From: Pullibacteroides sp964436335
Lineage (GTDB): Bacteria; Bacteroidota; Bacteroidia; Bacteroidales; P3
Reading direction: 5' to 3'
Length of the DNA stretch: 23,454 nt
Assembly (NCBI GenBank): GCA_964436335.1
Contig: CAYTCD010000023.1
Location: 1 to 23,454 of the forward strand
A program made the position numbers and the translations under genes. Numbering within the stretch: position 1 is the first letter of the stretch; each line of letters opens with the position of its first letter. Under the pieces are notes generated by a model. The model worked only from the letters and a program-made list of their open reading frames with translations, had not been told where the DNA came from and did not search any database. Shown piece by piece: positions 1 through 8,249 of this stretch.

Positions 1-768
1 GCAAAGGAACTCCAACCGTAGATCCTTCTTTTCGGCGCCACTTCGGTAGGACGCGACATGGCACCCCGTGTGGCCTCCAGTCTGCTTTGCGGACTTACGG
101 CCGACTGCACGAGCCTTGAAATCGGCGATCATGAAGAAGCCAAGACGGGCACGGTTTACAAGAATCTGCTCTATCAGATCCGTCCGGCTTTCGGGGGCAA
201 TATCATCGCCACCATCGTCAATCCCAAGACCCGCCCGCAGATGGCTACGGTGCGTGAAGGGGTGATGAAGAAAGAAATCTACAAAGCCGATTATCAGGGT
301 ACATTGAACCGACTGGATGTTTCAAAATATGTGGACGCGACCGATTTTGCCTGTCAGATTATCGACCGTGCCATCGAGGCGCAGAAAGTCAATATCAAAG
401 GTGCACAGATTATTGTGGCCGGTGGTTATGGCGTGGGAAGCCGCGAAAACTTTAAGTTGCTGTATGAGTTGGCCGACGTGTTGGGCGGTGAGGTAGGCGC
501 GACCCGTGCGGCTGTGGACGGCGGTTTTATCGAACATGAACGTCAGATCGGTCAGACCGGAGTGACGGTACGTCCAAAGCTGTATATCGCCTGCGGTATT
601 TCGGGTTCGGTGCAACACCGCGCGGGAATGGATCAGTCGGGCAAGATCATCAGCATCAACACCGATCCCGGGGCTCCGATGAATGCTATAGCCGATTACG
701 TGATCAACGGTTCCCTGTTGGACGTGCTGCCTAAAATGATCAAGTATTACAAGGAAAATTCCAAATAA
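1..768 (+). CDS. etfA: Electron transfer flavoprotein alpha subunit, 3' part, with an in-frame TAG
   Basis: The alpha subunit of ETF binds FAD and passes electrons from acyl-CoA dehydrogenases to the respiratory chain or a bifurcating partner, as a heterodimer with EtfB. The visible part holds the end of the N-terminal domain (LLFGATSVGRDMAPRVA) and the whole C-terminal FAD domain, with GGYGVGSRENF, VGATRAAVDGGF and CGISGSVQHRAGM. The 5' end lies outside the window. The frame reads from base 1 as AKELQP, then TAG at 19-21, then ILLFGATS. This matches the family on both sides of the stop, so the ATG at 58 is an internal Met and not a credible native start. The gene ends in TAA. An acyl-CoA dehydrogenase follows after 93 nt, which fits a shared fatty-acid or amino-acid oxidation unit; etfB is probably just upstream. 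Identity is secure; whether full-length protein is made is not. Confidence 0.9.
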
Positions 769-861
769 GCCTTTCCGTTTCGGAAATAAGACGGGCTTGT
801 CCGTCGGGTAAAATAAAAACCGTCTGGCCGGGATTCCGGTTCAGGCATAAAACGAGAGATT
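769..861 (+). other. etfA to acyl-CoA dehydrogenase spacer
   Basis: The 93-nt spacer holds two weak hairpins, TTTCCG/CGGAAA near 773-787 and GACGG/CCGTC near 791-806. Neither has a T-tract, and no promoter with both elements is seen, so cotranscription of the two genes is likely. Confidence 0.4.
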
Positions 862-2562
862 ATGAATTTTTATAGTGATAACGAGGCGCTGAAGTTCCAT
901 CTCAATCATCCGCAGATGAAGAAATGCGTGGACATGAAAGAGAATGGTTACGCCGACAAGGACAAATACGATTACGCACCCCAAAACTTTGAGGATGCGA
1001 TGGACAGTTATGAAAAGGTGATGGAAATTATCGGAGACATAGCTGCCAACGTGTTGGACACGAATGCCGAGGAGGTGGATCACGAAGGGCCTCAGGTAAT
1101 TGACGGCCGGGTGAAATACGCCCGAGGTACGCAGGAAAACCACGATGTGCTCACCAAGGCCGGTGTGTATGGCTTGGCTTTGCCGCGTAAGTACGACGGG
1201 TTGAACTTTTCGATTGTGCCTTATGTGATGGCCGCCGAAATCGTTTCGCGCGGGGATGCGGGCTTTGCCAATATATGGGGCTTGCAGGACTGTGCCGAAA
1301 CCATTGCCGAATTTGCTTCGGAAGAAATAAAGGCCGAGTTCCTGCCCCGTATTCATCAGGGCAAGACCTGTAGTATGGACCTTACCGAGCCCGATGCAGG
1401 TTCCGATTTGCAGGCGGTTCAGCTCAAGGCTACCTATGACGAAGGTCGTCAGATGTGGATGCTCAACGGAGTGAAACGTTTCATCACCAACGGGGATGCC
1501 GATATCAAGTTGGTGTTGGCCCGTTCGGAAGAAGGTACGAGCGATGGCCGCGGGCTTTCGTATTTTGTACACGACCGCAATTGGGGCGGGGTACGGGTAA
1601 GACGTATCGAAAACAAATTGGGTATCAAAGGTTCGCCTACCTGTGAATTGGTGTTCACCAACGCGCCGGCCAAATTGGTAGGGGAACGCAAGTTGGGGCT
1701 TATCAAGTATGTGATGGCTTTGATGAACGGTGCCCGTCTGGGTGTGGGGGCACAGTCGGTGGGGCTTTCGGAAGCCGCTTACCGTGCCGCACTCAAATAT
1801 GCCAACGAACGTGAGCAGTTCGGTAAGAAGATTATCCAATTCCCGGCCGTATATGAAATGTTGGCCGTTATGAAAGCCAAACTCGATGCTGCCCGTTCGG
1901 TGCTTTACGAAACCTCTCGCGCCGTGGATTTGAGCAAATCGTACGCCTCCTTGGTGAACGAAGGGGGCAAACTCACCCCCGAACAGCGTGCCGAAATGAA
2001 GCTCTACCAGCGTAACGCCGACATGCTGACGCCTATCTTGAAGATGTTTGCCAGCGAATATGCGAACCAAAATACCTACGATGCCATCCAGGTACACGGC
2101 GGTACGGGCTTTATGAAAGACTTTCCCGTGGAACGCATGTACCGCGACGCCCGTATTCTCACCATTTACGAAGGAACCTCACAGTTGCAGGTGGTGGCGG
2201 CTATCCGCCATATCTTGAACGGAAATGCCTCCAAACTGATTGAATCCTACGAAGCCGAAGCCATCAAGGCAGAACTGAATCCATTGCGGGAAAAACTGGC
2301 CAAGATGCACGCCGAACTGAACAAGGCGGTGGAAACCGTCAAGGCGGCCGGTAACGAGGAATGGGTGGATTTCAACGCACGTCGTTTGGTGGAAATGGCC
2401 GGTTACGTGATTCTCGGTAATCTGGTGGTGTTGGATGCCAACCGTTGCGATTGTTTCGGCAAGAGCGCCGAAGTATTCGTACGCCATGGATACGGTATTG
2501 TGATGCGGCATGCAGCCTATATTGAAGCCGGCAATCCTGCCGATATGGAATTCTATAAATAG
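862..2562 (+). CDS. Acyl-CoA dehydrogenase, long form with C-terminal extension
   Basis: A flavoprotein that oxidises acyl-CoA to the 2-enoyl-CoA and hands electrons to ETF, whose alpha subunit is encoded immediately upstream. At 566 residues it is longer than the classical 380-residue enzymes and matches the Bacteroidales type with an extra C-terminal helical domain. Visible landmarks are MDLTEPDAGSDLQAVQLKA (flavin/substrate loop), REQFGKKIIQFPAV, and VHGGTGFMKDFPVERMYRD followed by IYEGTSQLQ. The glutamate there, residue 437, is at the usual catalytic-base position. The chain ends in ADMEFYK and TAG, a natural-looking end. If TAG were read through, 24 further codons follow before TAA at 2635-2637, directly before the terminator. 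Substrate chain length cannot be told from sequence. Confidence 0.93.
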   Translation: MNFYSDNEALKFHLNHPQMKKCVDMKENGYADKDKYDYAPQNFEDAMDSYEKVMEIIGDIAANVLDTNAEEVDHEGPQVIDGRVKYARGTQENHDVLTKAGVYGLALPRKYDGLNFSIVPYVMAAEIVSRGDAGFANIWGLQDCAETIAEFASEEIKAEFLPRIHQGKTCSMDLTEPDAGSDLQAVQLKATYDEGRQMWMLNGVKRFITNGDADIKLVLARSEEGTSDGRGLSYFVHDRNWGGVRVRRIENKLGIKGSPTCELVFTNAPAKLVGERKLGLIKYVMALMNGARLGVGAQSVGLSEAAYRAALKYANEREQFGKKIIQFPAVYEMLAVMKAKLDAARSVLYETSRAVDLSKSYASLVNEGGKLTPEQRAEMKLYQRNADMLTPILKMFASEYANQNTYDAIQVHGGTGFMKDFPVERMYRDARILTIYEGTSQLQVVAAIRHILNGNASKLIESYEAEAIKAELNPLREKLAKMHAELNKAVETVKAAGNEEWVDFNARRLVEMAGYVILGNLVVLDANRCDCFGKSAEVFVRHGYGIVMRHAAYIEAGNPADMEFYK

Positions 2563-2635
2563 GAGGATTCTTTAGGCGGTATGCAGTGTTGGAATCCTTG
2601 TATCCTTACGCTCGAGATTGTTAATATTACGGGAT

Positions 2636-2675
2636 AAAAAAGGGGCGGTTCACTTCGTTTGGACCGTCCCTTTTT
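2636..2675. terminator. Bidirectional intrinsic terminator between convergent genes
   Basis: Left arm 2637-2651 (AAAAAGGGGCGGTTC) pairs with right arm 2661-2675 (GGACCGTCCCTTTTT) over 15 positions, two of them G-U wobbles, around a short loop. The A-tract on one side and T-tract on the other let it serve both the acyl-CoA dehydrogenase on the plus strand and the S4 gene on the minus strand. Confidence 0.85.
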
Positions 2676-2697
2676 ATATCGGTACACTTTCCAAAAA

Positions 2698-2916
2698 TTA
2701 AATCACCCGTATTTCGTATCTGTCAAGGCAAATGGTTTCGCCGGCGCGTATCTTGGCCCGTTTTCGCATTTCGATCTGGCCATTACGGTACACAAGACCG
2801 GCCGTTACGCATTCTTGCGCCATGCTACCTGTTTCCACTACACCTGTGGCTTTGAGCAGTTGGATCAGCGGAATAAAGTCTTCGCCTTCGCGCAAATCGA
2901 ATTCGATTGTTTGCAT
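2698..2916 (-). CDS. Small S4-domain RNA-binding protein (YbcJ-like)
   Basis: A 72-residue protein made of a single S4-type RNA-binding fold. The pattern FIPLIQLLKATGVVETGSMA, then VTAGLVYRNGQIEMRKRAK and GETICL, matches the E. coli YbcJ family in length and layout; such proteins are thought to bind structured RNA, possibly on the ribosome. The start lies 6 nt after the stop of the methyltransferase gene, so the two are very probably cotranscribed. Ends in TAA, just short of the shared terminator. The exact RNA target is unknown. Confidence 0.8.
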   Translation of the reverse strand: MQTIEFDLREGEDFIPLIQLLKATGVVETGSMAQECVTAGLVYRNGQIEMRKRAKIRAGETICLDRYEIRVI

Positions 2917-2922
2917 AAGCGT

Positions 2923-3690
2923 TTATTTTCGAGCGGTATAGAATAAATCGAAACAGGCTTCGGGGATAGGGCTGTAGAAATAATCCTCCATCACGATCGA
3001 TTCCACTAATCCGTTGCCTTTCTTGAGCAGTTTTACCCGATTGATCCGATTGAGGATATCATAGGGAATCTGCAATAATTGACGGGGTAGACGGTGTTGC
3101 AGGTCAAGGATATCGAAACGGGTGATCGCCGCCACACCCTTGCGGTTGTTTTCGTAATATTCCATGATTTTTTCGTTGCCGGTAACTCCACCGGCCGTCA
3201 CTTCTTGGAATCGGGAAGAGAGAAGGCGGCTGAATTCCTCGGGCGTGTATTCACGCACATGAAAGGGGTTGCGTGTAAGCGACATGCTTTTGTTAGGCGT
3301 GGAAAGAATCAGCAGGCCGCCCGGTTTCAGCACACGGAATATCTCATCCACCAACACTTTGTCTTTTTTGATGTGTTCGATAACCTGAAAGGAGACAACG
3401 CAGTCGAAAGACTCGTCTTTGAATGGAATGGGGGGAACGGTGGCGCGTGTAAAGTGGATTTTCTGCGCCAATTCCGTATCGATAGGCGAGGCATATCGGT
3501 CTATCGTGAAGAATTCATCTGCCTTGGGGGCAAGGATTTTCGCTCCGTAGCCCATACCGGTACCTATTTCAAGCACTTTGCCGTGTATCCTTTCGGCGGC
3601 CAGGCAATAGGCGAGTTTTGAACGTTGAAAAACAAAATTGTCGGACATTTCTTCCGAAACCCTTTCGGCAGTCTGGATCTTCTTTGCCAT
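2923..3690 (-). CDS. Class I SAM-dependent methyltransferase (UbiE/Methyltransf_11 type)
   Basis: A 255-residue Rossmann-fold methyltransferase. Motif I is VLEIGTGMGYG (residues 39-49). The SFDCVVSFQVIEHI segment follows the usual motif II region, and VLKPGGLLILSTPN is the post-II motif. The start at 3690 (MAKKIQTAERVSEEMS) is preferred over an in-frame ATG 66 nt upstream, which would add a poorly conserved stretch reaching across the promoter region. The substrate is not recognisable; relatives act on quinones, lipids, sugars or small metabolites. It lies divergent from an SAH/MTA nucleosidase gene, which is suggestive because that enzyme disposes of the methyltransferase by-product SAH, but this link is an inference. 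Ends in TAA. Confidence 0.85.
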   Translation of the reverse strand: MAKKIQTAERVSEEMSDNFVFQRSKLAYCLAAERIHGKVLEIGTGMGYGAKILAPKADEFFTIDRYASPIDTELAQKIHFTRATVPPIPFKDESFDCVVSFQVIEHIKKDKVLVDEIFRVLKPGGLLILSTPNKSMSLTRNPFHVREYTPEEFSRLLSSRFQEVTAGGVTGNEKIMEYYENNRKGVAAITRFDILDLQHRLPRQLLQIPYDILNRINRVKLLKKGNGLVESIVMEDYFYSPIPEACFDLFYTARK

Positions 3691-3709
3691 GATAAAACGC
3701 GTTTGCGGA

Positions 3710-3745
3710 CAAAAATACATAGAAAACGGGAATTGTCTATTTTTG
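3710..3745. promoter_or_regulatory. Divergent Bacteroidota-type -7 boxes for methyltransferase and mtnN
   Basis: On the plus strand TATTTTTG at 3738-3745 matches the TAnnTTTG -7 consensus and lies 14 nt before the mtnN start. On the minus strand the same octamer occupies 3717-3710, 20 nt before the methyltransferase start. No convincing -33 TTTG at 19-21 nt is seen for either, so strengths are uncertain. Confidence 0.6.
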
Positions 3746-3758
3746 CAGGATTTCAAAA

Positions 3759-4445
3759 ATGTCGCCGATGAAAAGAATTGCCGTCGTGGTAGCCATGGAC
3801 AAGGAATTTTCCTTGCTCGAAGACCTTTTGCAAGATAAAAAAGACGTTACCCTATCGGGTTTCCGCCTGGCCACGGGGCGTGTGGCCGACAAGGAAGTGG
3901 TTTTGATGAAATCGGGCATCGGCAAGGTGGCGGCCGCCACGGGTATCAACCTGATAAAATACGAATACGCGCCTCAGGCGCTGATTAATTCGGGCGTGGC
4001 CGGCGGCATGGACCGAAACCTGGAAGTGGGGGATGTGGTGGCCGGCGATTACTGCGTCTATCACGATGTGGATTGCGGCACGGGCAACGAATACGGACAG
4101 GTGCAGGGATTTCCGGCCCGTTATGCGGCGGATCCCGGACTTTTGCAGGCGGTGCGCCATGAAAATGTAAGGCAGGGCTTGATCTGTACCGGCGACCAGT
4201 TCATTCAGGATCCCGCGCAATTGGAGTCCATCAGAAAACACTTTCCCGAAGTGCTGGCGGTGGATATGGAAAGCGCCGCCATGGCGCAGGTATGCCATAT
4301 ATGGCGGATTCCGTTCCTGTCGTTGCGCGTTATCAGCGACACCCCCGGCAAAAAAGCCGGCAACATGTCCCAATACAACGATTTCTGGACGATAGCCCCC
4401 AAGAAGAATTTCGAACTGCTGAAGAACCTGCTTACGGAGTTGTAG
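3759..4445 (+). CDS. mtnN: 5'-methylthioadenosine/S-adenosylhomocysteine nucleosidase
   Basis: Hydrolyses MTA and SAH to adenine plus the thioribose or ribosylhomocysteine, in SAM salvage. At 228 residues it is close to the E. coli enzyme. The likely catalytic residues are all present: Glu16 in AMDKEFSLL, Met170-Glu171 in AVDMESAAMA for ribose binding, and Asp194 in RVISDTPGKK as the general acid; GVAGG is at 80-83. The -7 box lies so close that the leader is only a few nucleotides, and Met4 at 3768 is an alternative start. The gene ends in TAG at 4443-4445, and a strong terminator follows after 50 nt. Reading through TAG would translate the terminator hairpin, so here TAG must act as a stop. 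Confidence 0.93.
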   Translation: MSPMKRIAVVVAMDKEFSLLEDLLQDKKDVTLSGFRLATGRVADKEVVLMKSGIGKVAAATGINLIKYEYAPQALINSGVAGGMDRNLEVGDVVAGDYCVYHDVDCGTGNEYGQVQGFPARYAADPGLLQAVRHENVRQGLICTGDQFIQDPAQLESIRKHFPEVLAVDMESAAMAQVCHIWRIPFLSLRVISDTPGKKAGNMSQYNDFWTIAPKKNFELLKNLLTEL

Positions 4446-4495
4446 CCACATTTACTCCGTGATTTGTTTGGGCGTTGCATAAAACCAACATTACA

Positions 4496-4537
4496 AAAAG
4501 GGAGAGGGATTCGCGAATGCGAACCCCTCTCCCTTTT
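4496..4537 (+). terminator. Intrinsic terminator after mtnN
   Basis: Perfect 13-bp arms AAAAGGGAGAGGG (4496-4508) and CCCTCTCCCTTTT (4525-4537). Inside them a second 5-bp stem, TTCGC (4510-4514) with GCGAA (4519-4523), closes a GAAT loop. The hairpin is symmetrical enough to work from either strand. Confidence 0.88.
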
Positions 4538-4578
4538 GACGTTCAAAGCCGAAAAATCCGGAAAGCTTGTTCGAAGGG

Positions 4579-4706
4579 AAAAAAGAGCGATTAAGGGGTG
4601 AGATGCGAGGCGCAGCCCGCAGGGCGGAGAGGGAGCGTACTTAGGTACGTGACCGAACCGCGCAAGGGTTGCAACGAAGCAGATTGCCCCTTAATCGCTC
4701 TTTTTT
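4579..4706. repeat. Intergenic repeat element: 20-bp perfect inverted repeat around an 88-nt structured core
   Basis: Arms 4579-4598 (AAAAAAGAGCGATTAAGGGG) and 4687-4706 are exact reverse complements. The core holds two small hairpins, GCCC-GCA-GGGC (4615-4625) and CGTAC-TTAG-GTACG (4636-4649). It also holds the block GACCGA-N15-CAACGAAGCAGATTGCC (4651-4688), which recurs with few changes at 11575-11612. The right arm overlaps the TAA of the pump/PII gene, so the element can serve as that gene's terminator. No ORF of note lies in 4446-4704. Confidence 0.75.
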
Positions 4707-5001
4707 AGTACATGTCCGTAATATCCCAGACAAAAGCCCGAACCCCATTCTCCTTATTGATCTCATCCAGCTGCTTGAGATACTTCAGCAGGATAGGCAC
4801 CATTTCGGCCTCCACGATAGTCAGGGTCGCCGAGTTCATTTCCGGCCAGGTATGGTTGCCCATACGCGGTTCGCCCGTGTGCGTTCCTGCGCCGTTTACG
4901 GTGGGAAATTGGGTAAAGCCTTTGATGTTGAGCTGTTTGAGAAGGTAGTCCATACGCTCGGTCAAGGCTTGGTTGTAGGCTATAAAAACTGCTTTTTTCA
5001 T
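4705..5001 (-). CDS. PII-like small protein/domain at the 3' end of the RND frame
   Basis: Starting at the ATG at 5001 the sequence MKKAVFIAYNQALTERMDYL, then GEPRMGNHTWPEMNSATLTI and GVRAFVWDITDMY, gives a 98-residue alpha/beta protein. It resembles the PII-fold (GlnB-like) proteins that I recall as a separate gene after RND pumps in Bacteroidales. Here no stop codon separates it from the pump. It could still be translated on its own from 5001 or from the ATG at 5013, though no Shine-Dalgarno is seen, as is normal in this phylum. Ends in TAA (4705-4707). A regulatory or sensory role for the pump is an inference from position only. Confidence 0.6.
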   Translation of the reverse strand: MKKAVFIAYNQALTERMDYLLKQLNIKGFTQFPTVNGAGTHTGEPRMGNHTWPEMNSATLTIVEAEMVPILLKYLKQLDEINKENGVRAFVWDITDMY

Positions 5002-8000
5002 TGTTCGAATCATTGAATCGGGGAAGCCTCCTTTTGCCGGGAAGCCTCTCCGAAAGTTACACTTTTGCGTTACCTGCGGAAGTTCCTTGGGATCGAATCC
5101 CTGCATGAACGTATAGATTTTGGAAATCGATTTCTGCTTGTTGCGGTTTCCGCTCTTGTTGGTGGCCGCGTAGATGGCCGGCACGATAATCAGCGTGATC
5201 AAGGTGGAGAAAATCATACCGCCGATAACCGCCACGCCCATAGGACGCCATGTTTCGGAACCGTCGCCTTGGCTGAGCGCCATAGGCACCATACCCAGAA
5301 TGGTGGTGAGCGAGGTCATCAATACCGGGCGCAGACGGGAACGGCAAGCCTGTGCGATGGCTTCGTAGAGCGGCAGGCCGCGTTCACGCAGAAGGTTGAT
5401 GAAGTCGATGAGCACGATACCGTTCTTGGTAAAGATACCCACCAGCAAGACCGCACCAAAGGCGGCAACGATGCTCTAGGGCGTGTTGGTCCTGAGCACG
5501 GCGAGCACCACGCCGGTAAAGGCGAAAGGAATGGCCATCATGATGATGAACGGCATCTTGAAGCTTTCGAACTGGGCGGCCATCACCACATAAACCAACA
5601 TGAGCGAGAGCAGGAGCAACATGGTGAGCGAACTGAACGATTCCTGCTGGTCTTCGTAACTACCGCCAAGGTAGAACGAAACATCGCTCGGAACATCCTC
5701 AATGCCGTCAATGATCTGTTGGGCATAGATGGCGATTTGCCCGATGGGCACGCCGGCGGCGGGAGAGATGCTGACCTTCAGATAACGCTGCTTGCTCTTT
5801 CTTTCGATATTGGGCGGCGAATAGTATTCGCGGATGGAACCGAGTTCTTTCAAACGGATTTTCTGCCCGTTTCCGTCCGGAATCAGGAAGTTTTCGATAT
5901 CGGTGATCGAGGAACGGAATTTTTCGTCCAGACGCACGATAATGTCGTATTCTTCGCCGTCTTCCTTGAACTTGCTGTTACGGAAACCATAAACGCGGTT
6001 ACGCAGATACATGCCCACCTGCGAGGTGGTGAGGTTGTGCTGCGCCAGTTTGTCTTGGTTAAGAATGATCTGAAGTTCGGACTTGTCGTCGTCGCGGCTT
6101 ATCTTCACGTCGCCCACACCGGGAATTTCCAATGCCTGACGGGAGATGTATTGCGCCAGCGTACCGGTGGTGTTGAAGTCGTGGCCGGTGATTTCCACAT
6201 CCACGGAGTTGCTGCTTCCTCCAAAACCGCCGGAAGAAGAGGATACGGTGTATTCCAGCACATCGGGAAAGCTCTTGAGGATGCTGCGGATTTGGTCGGC
6301 CATCTGGAATACGCTGCGGTCGCGGTCTTTCCTTTCCACGGTGCGGATACGCATGTTGAGGATGTTGTTCCCCGTGGAGTTCATCAGGGAAGCGTAAGAC
6401 GCCTCTTCCTCGCTACCGTAGGAGAGGTTCATCACCGTGATTTCGGGCACGTTGGCGCGGATGGCGGAGTCTATCTGCAAGGCCACGCGCTTGGTTTCTT
6501 CCACCCGTTGTCCCGACTGCATTTTTACGTAGGCGTTCAGTGAGTTCTGGTCGTTCTGCGGCATAAAGTCGGTCTTGACGAACCTTACCAGGTACATCGA
6601 ACCGAAAAAGAGCGCGAGCATGGCGCAGATCGTCACGGACTTGTGGCGGAGCACCCAGTTGATGAGCCTTTCGTAGAAAGCGTCCAGTTTGTCGAGCGCG
6701 CGGGAAGACATGGCGTAGAACGAAAATTTCTTCATTTTCGCCTTGTCCTGAATCTTGAGCAACTGCGAGCAAAGCATAGGGGTGAGCGAAATGGCGGTTG
6801 CCGTGGAGGTGCAGACGGTAATGCAGACAATCCAGCCCAATTGCCTGAACAGAATCCCCGTCATACCGGTCACCAAGGTAAGGGGGAAGAACACGGCCAC
6901 GGTAACGAGCGTGGTGACGATAACCGAAAGCCATACTTCGTTCGTACCGTATTTGGCCGCTTCCCTGGGGCGGCTTCCGCGGTCGATGTGCTTGGTTACG
7001 TTTTCAAGCACCACGATGGCGTCGTCCACCACCATACCGATGGCGATGGAGAGCGAAGACAACGAAATCACGTTCAACGACTCGCCGGTGGCGAACAGAT
7101 AGATGAAAGCCACGATAAGCGAGATAGGGATGGTAAGGGCCACGATAAAGGTGGCGCGCCACCGGCCCAGGAAAAGGAATACCACCAATACAACGAACAG
7201 CAAGGCGTAGAGCAAAGTTTCCTGCAGGTTGTTGATGGATTTTACGATAAAGTCGGAGTTATCCACGATAATTTGGAAATGGATGTCCGCCGGCATTTCC
7301 TTTTGGGCTATTTCCAGCTGTTTCTTGGCTTCCTTGGCCACCGCCACGGCATTGGCGTCGGTCTGCTTGGTGATGAGCAACACCCCGCCGTCTCCTCGGT
7401 TGATGGTCTGTTCCATCGTGATGTCCTTGATCGTGTCGCGAACCGCCGCCACATCGTGCAGGTAGATGGTGCGGTTGTTGAGCGTGCCCAGAACGATGTC
7501 CTTGATTTGCGCGCTTTCTTCAAACTCGCCTTCCACACGCAGACTGTAGTCCATCTGGCCGATCTTGACACTGCCGGAAGCCACATCCATGTTTTCCGCC
7601 AGAATCTTGTTGCCGATCTGTTCCACGGTCAGGTGGTAGGCATCCAGTTTGTTGGGGTCGAGATCCACGTAAACCACACGTTCGGGTGCCCCCGCAAGGG
7701 TTGCCGAAGCCACGCCATCTACTCGGTTGAGGCGGTTGATCAGCTTGTCTTCGATAATCTTGTCGAGCCCCGAATAGGATTCCTTGGCGGTTACGGCATA
7801 GATCAGGATAGGCATCATGGAGGTGTTGAACCGCATGATGGTGGGCCTGTCGATGTCGTCCGGCAGGTTCTGCATGGACTTGTCCACCGCGTCGCGCACG
7901 TCGTTGGAGGCTTCGTCCAGGTTCACTTCCCATTCGAATTCGAGGCTGATGACAGACAGGTTGTCGTAAGAGGTGGAAGTGATCTCCTTGAGGTCGTCCA

Positions 8001-8220
8001 CCGAGTTGAGTTGGTCTTCCAATATCTTGGTTACGTTTTCCTCGATATCGGCGGCGTTGGCGCCCGGATAGGTGGCCATTACCGTAATGTAAGGCGGATC
8101 CATCTTGGGATATTGATCCACCGGAAGGTTCAGATAAGAAGCAATCCCAAGGACCAGGACGGCGGTGAAGATCATCAAGGTCGAGATGGGTTTGTTTACG
8201 GCTGTTGCGAATATGCTCAT
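4705..8220 (-). CDS. RND (AcrB/MdtB-like) efflux pump with an in-frame TAG, fused in frame to a PII-like domain
   Basis: Inner-membrane proton/drug antiporter of a tripartite efflux system. The protein starts SIFATAVNKPISTLMIF (first membrane helix and PN1 porter start). It carries the proton-relay segment IAIGMVVDDAIVVLENV in TM4, and the second half repeats the layout (NDQNSLNAYVKMQSGQR). The frame is open for 914 codons, then codon 915 is TAG (5476-5478). The same frame continues without break as SIVAAFGAVLLVGIFTKNGI and on through TM11-TM12 (LRPVLMTSLTTILGMVPMAL). A -NTP-stop-SIVAAFG- join matches the family, where a hydrophobic residue (often Leu or Phe) usually stands at that site. If read through, the product is 1171 residues; the last ~98 form a PII-like domain after a linker of about 50. 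The start ATG lies 30 nt after the membrane fusion gene. The gene is either an amber-interrupted pseudogene or is decoded by suppression. Confidence 0.85.
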
Positions 8221-8249
8221 GGTTGTCGTTCTTTAAAGGATGAAAGAGA

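Noticed and set aside
58..768. etfA starting at the ATG at 58 as a complete short gene
   Set aside because: Upstream codons in the same frame still match EtfA, and 236 residues is well short of the usual 320 or so; the gene enters from the left of the window.
841..2097. 418-codon minus-strand frame opposite the acyl-CoA dehydrogenase
   Set aside because: Shadow frame; composition is atypical and the plus-strand gene is unambiguous.
4446..4704. Possible tRNA or small RNA gene, considered as a source of an amber suppressor
   Set aside because: The hairpins do not form a cloverleaf, no T-loop GTTCRA motif in the right place or CCA-type acceptor was found; the structure fits a repeat/terminator instead. 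The 11383-11614 gap also shows no tRNA.
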